Part shown: positions 56,120 to 64,000 of the stretch, piece after piece
Layout of the letters: each line of letters begins with the position of its first letter
Position numbering within the stretch: the stretch's first letter is position 1
Program-made: the position numbers and the translations under genes
Origin: Toxotes chatareus
Lineage: Eukaryota > Chordata > Actinopteri > Toxotidae
Reading direction: 5' to 3'
Length of the DNA: 64,000 nt
Assembly (NCBI GenBank): GCA_016801885.1
Contig: CM028903.1
Coordinates: 13,068,535-13,132,534 of the forward strand
The notes under the pieces: generated by a model
The model's database searches: none
Seen by the model: the letters and a program-made list of their open reading frames with translations, nothing else
What the model was told of the DNA's origin: nothing

Positions 56120-57040
56120 ATGACTTTTGGAGGTCGAAAAAAAATTTGACTTTTTTTGCCGGAAAAAAACGCCTTACTATACTATGACGTTTTTTATGAG
56201 TTTTGGAGGTCGAAAAAAATGTATACTTTGTTTGGCCGATTTTGACGCCTTACTATACTATGACGTTCTTTATGACATTTTGAGGTCGAAAAAATTTTTG
56301 ACTTTTTGCCCGAAAAAAAAAAGCTACTATACTATACTATGACGTTTTTTATGACTTTTGGAGGTCGAAAAAATTTTTGACTTTTTTTGTCCGATTTTGA
56401 CGACTTACTATACTATGAAGCTTTTTATGACTTTTGGAGGTCGAAAAAAATTTTGACTTTTTTTGCCCGAAAAAAACGCCTTACTATACTATGATGTTTT
56501 TTATGACTTTTGGAGGTCGAAAAAAATTTTGACTTTTTTTGTCCGAAAAAAACGCCTTACTATACTATGACGTTTTTTATGACTTTTGGAGGTCGAAAAA
56601 AAACTTTTTTTGCCCGAAAAAACGCCTTACTATACTATGACGTTTTTTATGAGTTTTGGAGGTCGAAAAAAATGTATACTTTGTTTGGCCGATTTTGACG
56701 CCTTACTATACTATGACGTTCTTTATGACATTTTGAGGTCGAAAAAATTTTTGACTTTTTTTGCCCGAAAAAAACGCCTTACTATACTATGACGTTTTTT
56801 ATGACTTTTGGAGGTCGAAAAATTTTTTGACTTTTTTTGTCCGATTTTGACGACTTACTATACTATGAAGCTTTTTATGACTTTTGGAGGTCGAAAAAAA
56901 TTTTGACTTTTTTTGCCCGAAAAAAACGCCTTACTATACTATGACGTTTTTTATGACTTTTGGAGGTCGAAAAAAATTTATACTTTTTTTGTCCGATTTT
57001 GACGCCTTACTATACTATGACGTTTTTTATGACTTTTGGA
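56120..57040. repeat. Higher-order duplication of about 450 bp inside the array
   Basis: The rare variant atgagttttggagg with aatgtatactttgtttggcc appears at about 56196 and again 453 bp later at about 56649. The rare variant gattttgacgacttactata with actatgaagctttttatg follows at 56389-56430 and again 450 bp later at 56839-56880. The same variants in the same order, six units apart, indicate duplication of a six-unit block. Confidence 0.75.
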
Positions 57041-57169
57041 TGTCGAAAAAAAATGTATACTTTTTTTTTCCGATTTTGACGCCTTACTATACTATGACGT
57101 TTTTTATGACTTTTGGAGGTCGAAAAATTTTTTTGACTTTTTGTTCAAAAAACGCCTTTACTATACTAT

Positions 57170-60100
57170 GACGTTTTTATGACATTTTGAGGTCGAAAAA
57201 AATTTTGACTTTTTGCCCGAAAAAAAACGCTTACTATACTATGACGTTTTTTATGACTTTTGACTTTTGAGGTCGAAAAAAATTTGACTTTTTTTTGTCC
57301 GATTTTGACGCCTTACTATACTATGACGTTTTATGACGTTTTTTATGACATTTTGAGGTCGAAAAAATTTTTGACTTTTTTTGCCCGAAAAAAAAATACT
57401 TACTACTATACTATGACGTTTTTATATGACTTTTGGAGGTCGAAAAAATTTTGACTTTTTTTGCCCGAAAAAACGCCTTACTATACTATACTATGATGAC
57501 TTTTGACTTTTGGAGGTGACTTTTGAGGTCGAAAAAAATTTTGACTTGAGCGTTTTTTCTTTTGAGGTCGAAAAAATTTGCCTTTACTATACTATGACGT
57601 TTTTACTATGACGTTTTTGACTTTTTGAGGTCGAAAAAAATTTTGACTTTTTTGCCCGAAAAAAAAGCATACTATACTATACTATGACGTTTTTTGATGA
57701 CTTTTGAGGTCGAAAAAAATTTATACTTTTTTTTGCCGATTTTGACGCCTTACTATACTATGACGTTTTTTATGACATTTTGAGGTCGAAAAAATTTTTG
57801 ACTTTTTGCCCGAAAAAAACACTATACTATACTATGACGACTTTTTATGACTTTTGGAGGTCGAAAAAAAATTTTGACTTTTTTGTCCCGATTTTGACGA
57901 CTTACTATACTATGATGCTTTTTTATGACTTTTGGAGGTCGAAAAAATTTTGACTTTTTGTCCGAAAAAAAACCTTACTATACTATGACGTTTTTATGAC
58001 TTTTATGACTTTTGGAGGTCGAAAAAATTTTTACTTTTTTGTCCGATTTATTTGACGCCTTTACTATACTATGACGTTTTTTTTTGACTTTTGAGGTCGA
58101 AAAAATTTTTTTTGACTTTTTGTTGCCGAAAAAAAAAATACCTTACTATACTATGACGTTTTATTATGACATTTTGAGGTCGAAAAAATTTTTGACTTTT
58201 TTGTCCGATTTTGACGCCTTATACTATACTATGACGTTTTTTGCATGACTTTTGGAGGTCGAAAAAATTTTTGACTTTTTTGTCCCGATTTTGACGCCTA
58301 TACTATACTATGACGTTTTTTATGACTTTTGGAGGTCGAAAAAAATTTTGACTTTTTGCCCGAAAAAACGCCTTACTATACTATGACGTTTTTTATGACT
58401 TTTGGAGGTCGAAAAAATTTATACTTTTTTGTCGATTTTGACTATACTATACTATGATGTTTTTTTTATGACATTTGAGAGGTCGAAAAAATTTTGACTT
58501 TTTTGCCCGAAAAAAGCGACTATACTATACTATGATGACGTTTTTATGACTTTTGGAGGTCGAAAAAAATTTTGACTTTTTTGTTGAAAAAAAAAAATAC
58601 TATACTATGACGTTTTTATGACGTTTTTTATGACTTTTGAGGTCGAAAAAAATTTTGACTTTTTGTCCGAAAAAACGCCTACTATACTATGATTTTTTTT
58701 TTTATGACATTTTGAGGTCGAAAAAAATTTTGACTTTTTTGTCCGAAAAAACGCCTTACTATACTATGACGTTTTTATGACTTTTGACTTTTGAGGTCGA
58801 AAAAAATTTTGACTTTTTGCCCGAAAAAAACTATACGCGACTTTACTATACTATGACGCGTATACTATGACGTTTTTATGACTTTTGAGGTCGAAAAAAT
58901 TTTGACTTTTTGTGCCGAAAAAACGCCTTATACTATACTATGACGTTTTTTATGACTTTTGGAGGTCGAAAAATTTTTTGACTTTTTTGGCCGAAAAACG
59001 CCTTACTATATACTATGACGTTTTTTATGACTTTTTTTGAGGTCGAAAAAAATTTTGACTTTTTTGTCCGAAAAACGCCTTACTATACTATGACGTTTTT
59101 TATGACATTTGAGGTCGAAAAAAAAATTTTTGACTTTTTGCCCGAAAAAAACGCCTTACTATACTATGACGTTTTTTATGACTTTTGGAGGTCGAAAAAA
59201 ATTTTGACTTTTTTTGCCCGAAAAAAACGCCTTACTATACTATGACGTTTTTTATGACTTTTGGAGGTCGAAAAAATTTTTGACTTTTTTGCGAAAAAAC
59301 GCCATACTATACTATGACGTTTTTTATGACTTTTGGAGGTCGAAAAAATTTTGACTTTTTTTGAAAAAAAAAATACTATGACTTTTTATGACTATGACTT
59401 TTTGGGTCGAAAAAATTTTTGACTTTTTTTGACTTTTGACGAAAATGACGAAAAAAAATTTTGACTTTTTTGTTGTCCGAAAAAACGCCTTACTATACTA
59501 TGACGCGACTTTTATGACTTTTGGAGGTCGAAAAAATTTTGACTTTTTTTGCCGAAAAAAAAAAATATTACTATACTATGATGACGTTTTTTATGACTTT
59601 TGAGGTCGAAAAAAAATTTTTGACTTTTTTTGTCCGAAAAAAACGCTTTACTATACTATATGACGTTTTTATGACTTTTGGAGGTCGAAAAAATTTTGAC
59701 TTTTTTGTCCGAAAAACGCCTTACTATACTATGACGTTTTTATGACTTTTGGAGGTCGAAAAAATTTTGACTTTTGCCCGAAAAAACGCCTATACTATAC
59801 TATGACGTTTTTTATGACTTTTGGAGGTCGAAAAAATTTTTGACTTTTTTGTCCGATTTTGACGCCTTACTATACTATGATGTTTTTTTATGACATTTTG
59901 AGGTCGAAAAAAATTTTGACTTTTTTTGCCCGAAACTATACTATGACGTTTTTATGACTATAAAATTTTGACGTTTTTATATATGACTTTTATGACTTTT
60001 TTGAGGTCGAAAAAAATTTTGACTTTTTTGTCGAAAAAAAGCGCCTTACTACTATACTATGACGTTTTTTATGACTTTTGAGAGGTCGAAAAAAAAAATT

Positions 60101-63100
60101 TTGACTTTTTGTCCGAAAAAAACGCCTACTATATACTATGATGACTTTTTATGACATTTTGAGGTCGAAAAAATTTTTGACTTTTTTGCCCGAAAAAACG
60201 CCTTACTATACTATGACGTTTTTTTATGACTTTTGAGGTCGAAAAAAAAAACTTGACTTTGACTTTTTGCCCGAAAAAAACGCGCTATACTATACTATGA
60301 CGCGTTTTTATGACTTTTGAGGTCGAAAAAATTTTTTGACTTTTTGTCCGAAAAACGCGCTTACTATACTATGACGTTTTTTATGACTTTTTTGAGGTCG
60401 AAAAAAAAATTTTGACTTTTTGTCCCGAAAAACGCCTACTATACTATGACGTTTTTATGACTTTTGAGGTCGTTTTTTTGACTTTTTTGTGGTCGAAAAA
60501 ATTTTACTATACTTTTTTTTTTATGACTTTTGAGGTCGAAAATTTTGACTTTTTGTCCGATTTTGACGCCTTACTATACTATGACGTTTTTATGACATTT
60601 TGAGGTCGAAAAAAAATTTGACTTTTTGCCGAAAAAACGCGCCTTACTATACTATAGCGTTTTTTATGACTTTATTAAAAATTTTGACTTTTTTTTGAAA
60701 AAAAATGAGGTCGAAAAAAATTTTGACTTTTTTCGAAAAAAATTTTGACTTTTTGTCGAAAAAAACGCTTACTATACTATGACGTTTTTGACGTTTTTTA
60801 TGACTTTTGAGGTCGAAAAAAATTTTGACTTTTTTTGTCCCGAAAAAACGCCTTACTATACTATGACGTTTTTTTTTATGACTTTTTGAGGTCGAAATTT
60901 TGACTTTTTTGCCCGAAAAAATGACGTTTTTATGCCTTTACTATACTATGACGTTTTTATGACTTTTGAGAGGTCGAAAAAAATTTTGACTTTTTTGCCG
61001 AAAAAAACGCCTTACTACTACTATGACGTTTTTTATGACTTTTGGAGGTCGAAAAAATTTTTGACTTTTTTGTCTATACTATAAAAAAAAAATTTTTTAC
61101 TATACTATGACGTTTTTTATGACTTTTGACTTTTGAGTCGAAAAAAATTTTGACTTTTTTGCCCGAAAAAACGCCTACTATACTATATGACGTTTTTTTT
61201 ATGACTTTTGGAGGTCGAAAAAAATTTTGACTTTTTTTGTCCGATTTTGAAAAACTTACTATACTATACTATGACGTTTTTTGACTTTTTTATGACTTTT
61301 GGAGGTCGAAAAAATTTTTGACTTTTTTGCCCGAAAAAACGCCTTACTATACTATGATGTTTTTTTTTGACTTTTGAGGTCGAAAAAAAATTTTGACTTT
61401 TTTGCCGAAAAAAACGCTATACTATACTATGACGTTTTTTTGACTTTTGGAGGTCGAAAAAAATTTTGACTTTTTTGCCCGAAAAAAACGCCTTGACTAT
61501 ACTATACTATACTATGACGTTTTTTATGACTTTTGAGGTCGAAAAAAATTTTGACTTTTTTTGCCGAAAAAACGCGCTTACTATACTATGACGTTTTTTA
61601 TGACTTTTGGAGGTCGAAAAAAAAATTTGACTTTTTTGCCGAAAAAAAAACGCCTTACTATACTATATGATGTTTTTTTGATTTTTTTGAGGTCGAAAAA
61701 ATTTTTTTTTTGTCCGAAAAAAAAATACTATGACGTTTTTTTTTTTTGGAGGTCGAAAAAATTTGACTTTTGCTTACTATATATACTATGACGTTTTTTT
61801 ATGACTTTTGGAGGTCGAAAAAATTTTGACTTTTTTGTCCGAAAAAACTTACTACTATACTATGACGTTTTTTATGACTTTTGAGGTCGAAAAAAATTTT
61901 GACTTTTTTTTGTCCGAAAAAAAAAACCTTACTATACTATGACGTTTTTATGACTTTTGGAGGTCGAAAAAAATTTTTGACTTTTTTGTCCGAAAAAAAA
62001 AACGCCTTACTATACTATGACGTTTTTTTGATGACTTTTGGAGGTCGAAAAAAATTTTGACTTTTTTTGTCCGAAAAAACGCCTACTATACTATGATGAC
62101 GTTTTTTTGACTTTTGGAGGTCGAAAAAAATTTGACTTTTTTTGCCGAAAAAAATTACTATACTATACTATGACGTTTTTTATGACTTTTTGAGGTCGAA
62201 AAAAATTTTGACTTTTTTGTCGATTTTGCACCTTACTATACTATGACGTTTTTTATGACTTTTGAGGTCGAAAAAAAATTTTGACTTTTTTTGCCGATAA
62301 AATGACGCCTTTAAAAAATTTGACTATGACGTTTTTATACTATGACGTTTTTTTATGACTTTTGAGGTCGAAAAAATTTTTGACTTTTTGTCCGAAAAAA
62401 AATATACTACTATACTATGACGTTTTTATGACTTTTGAGGTCGAAAAAAATTTGACTTTTTGTCTTTTTTTTGCCTTACTATACTATACTACGACTTTTT
62501 ATGACTTTTTATGACTTTTGAGGTCGAAATTTTGACTTTTTGCCAAAAAAACGCCTATACTATACTATGACGTTTTTATGACTTTTGGAGGTCGAAAAAA
62601 TTTTGACTTTTTTTTGTCCGAAAAAAACGCCTTACTATACTATGACGTTTTTTGATGACATTTTGAGGTCGAAAAAAAATTTTGACTTTTTTTTGTTGAA
62701 AAAAAAATACTACTATACTATGACGTTTTTTATGACTTTTGGAGGTCGAAAAAATTTTGACTTTTTTTGTCCGAAAAAAACGCCTTACTATACTATGATG
62801 TTTTTTTTTTATGACTTTTGAGGTCGAAAAAAATTTTGACTTTTTTGTCCCGAAAAAACGCCTTACTATACTATGACGTTTTTTTTTTATGACTTTTGAG
62901 GTCGAAAAAAATTTTGACTTTTTGCCCGAAAAAAAACGCCTTATACTATACTATGACGTTTTTTATGACTTTTGAGGTCGAAAAAAATTTTGACTTTTTG
63001 TCCGATTTTGACTTTACTATACTATGACGTTTTTATGACTTTTGGAGGTCGAAAAAAATTTTTATTTGACTTTTTTATGACTTTTTGAAAAAAAATTTTG

Positions 63101-64000
63101 CGATTTACTATACTATGACGTTTTTTATGACTTTTGAGGTCGAAAAAAATTTTGACTTTTTTTTTATGCCGAAAAAAAAATTTTGACTTACTATACTATG
63201 ATTTTTTTTTATGACTTTTTGAGGTCGAAAAAAATTTTGACTTTTTTTTGCCCGAAAAAAACGCCATACTATACTATGACGTTTTTTATGACTTTTGGAG
63301 GTCGAAAAAATTTTGACTTTTTTTGCCCGAAAAAACGCCTTACTATACTATGACGTTTTTTATGACTTTTTGAGGTCGAAAAAAATTTTGACTTTTTTTT
63401 GTCCGAAAAAAAAACGCCTTACTATACTATACTATGACTTTGACGTTTTTTTTGACTTTTTTGGAGGTCGAAAAAAATTTTATGACTTTTTGTGACTTTT
63501 TAAAAAACGATCGAAAACTTTTGACTATTTTGCTATGACGTTTATACTATGACGTTTTTTATGACTTTTGGAGTTCCAAAAAAATTTTGACTTTTTTTGC
63601 CCGAAAAAAAAAACGCCTTACTATACTATGACGTTTTTATGACATTTTGAGGTCGAAAAAATTTTTGACTTTTTGTCCGAAAAAAACGCCTTTACTATAC
63701 TATGACGTTTTTATGACTTTTTGACATTTTGAGGTCGAAAAAAATTTTGACTTTTTGCCCGAAAAAAAAAAAACCTTACTATACTACTATTTTATGCTTT
63801 TTTATGACTTTTGAGGTCGAAAAAAATTTGACTTTTTTTTGTCCGAAAAAACGCCTTTACTATACTATGACGTTTTTTTTTATGACTTTTGAGAGGTCGA
63901 AAAAAAACTTTTGACTTTTTTTTGAAAACGCCTTTTATGACTTTTTTGAAAAAAATTTTTTGACTTTTTTGCTATACTATACGTTTTTTGACTTTTATGA
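57170..64000. repeat. Indel-rich distal part of the array
   Basis: From about 57.2 kb, unit lengths vary, homopolymer lengths scatter widely, and scrambled or partial units appear (for example near 57480-57600, 59370-59460, 60640-60760, 62290-62350 and 63480-63560). The proximal part (53.1-57.1 kb) has far fewer such changes. Confidence 0.85.

Larger units (their letters stand above)
52747..64000. repeat. Satellite-like tandem array, unit about 75 bp, truncated by the window end
   Basis: A unit such as cgccttactatactatgacg, ttttttatgacttttggagg, tcgaaaaaaattttgacttt, ttttgcccgaaaaaaa repeats head to tail from about 53090 onward, with diverged leading units from 52747. About 53 units fit between 53101 and 57078, a mean period of 75 bp, and about 150 units are present in all. 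Two linker subtypes alternate irregularly: gcccgaaaaaaacgcc and gtccgattttgacgcc. Two forms of the centre also occur: gacttttggagg and gacattttgagg. All units share one orientation. No gene, integrase or palindromic CRISPR-type repeat accompanies it. Confidence 0.97.

Noticed and set aside
53696..63914. Repeat proteins encoded by the satellite array
   Set aside because: The open frames follow from a unit length divisible by three. They are interrupted irregularly and have no promoter or homology.
52747..64000. CRISPR array
   Set aside because: The units are contiguous with no unique spacers, vary in length, and lie in vertebrate DNA without cas genes.

Overview
This is teleost fish genomic DNA, probably from a spiny-rayed (percomorph) species. 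It holds one recognisable protein-coding gene, the alpha-2 subunit of the nitric-oxide-sensitive soluble guanylate cyclase (gucy1a2). The gene lies on the + strand in nine coding exons between 1808 and 35191. The fish assignment rests on the interspersed repeats (a Rex3-like LINE fragment, tRNA-derived SINEs of fish type, palindromic non-autonomous elements familiar from fish genomes), the very dense CA/GT and CT microsatellites, and a protein that is clearly vertebrate but diverged from the mammalian form outside its conserved domains.

Layout. 1-720 is upstream non-coding DNA with an A-rich fold-back. About 725-2120 is a CpG-rich promoter, 5' UTR and first exon. Exons lie at 1808-2119, 8522-8583, 9733-9857, 12105-13015, 24140-24352, 25112-25384, 27365-27508, 34453-34607 and 34972-35191. 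Every intron has GT-AG ends, and all phases join into one open frame of 804 codons plus a stop. The introns (0.36 to 11.1 kb) carry microsatellites, pyrimidine-rich tracts and decayed transposon pieces. 35192 to about 37140 is probably 3' UTR, and 37141-52746 is intergenic with no gene I can support.

From about 52747 to the end of the window the DNA is a tandem array of a roughly 75-bp, AT-rich unit: at least 11.2 kb, about 150 units, running off the right edge. Its left edge carries older-looking units with a palindromic TGACGTCA-containing core. The middle shows unit subtypes and a roughly 450-bp higher-order duplication. The part after about 57.2 kb becomes full of indels and scrambled units, which may be real array decay or assembly error.

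Function. The alpha-2 protein pairs with a beta-1 subunit, not encoded here, to make an NO-stimulated GTP-to-cGMP cyclase. Its C-terminus ends in a PDZ-binding peptide that in mammals tethers the alpha-2 form to synaptic scaffold proteins. The satellite array has no evident coding role. It is the most unusual part of the window.
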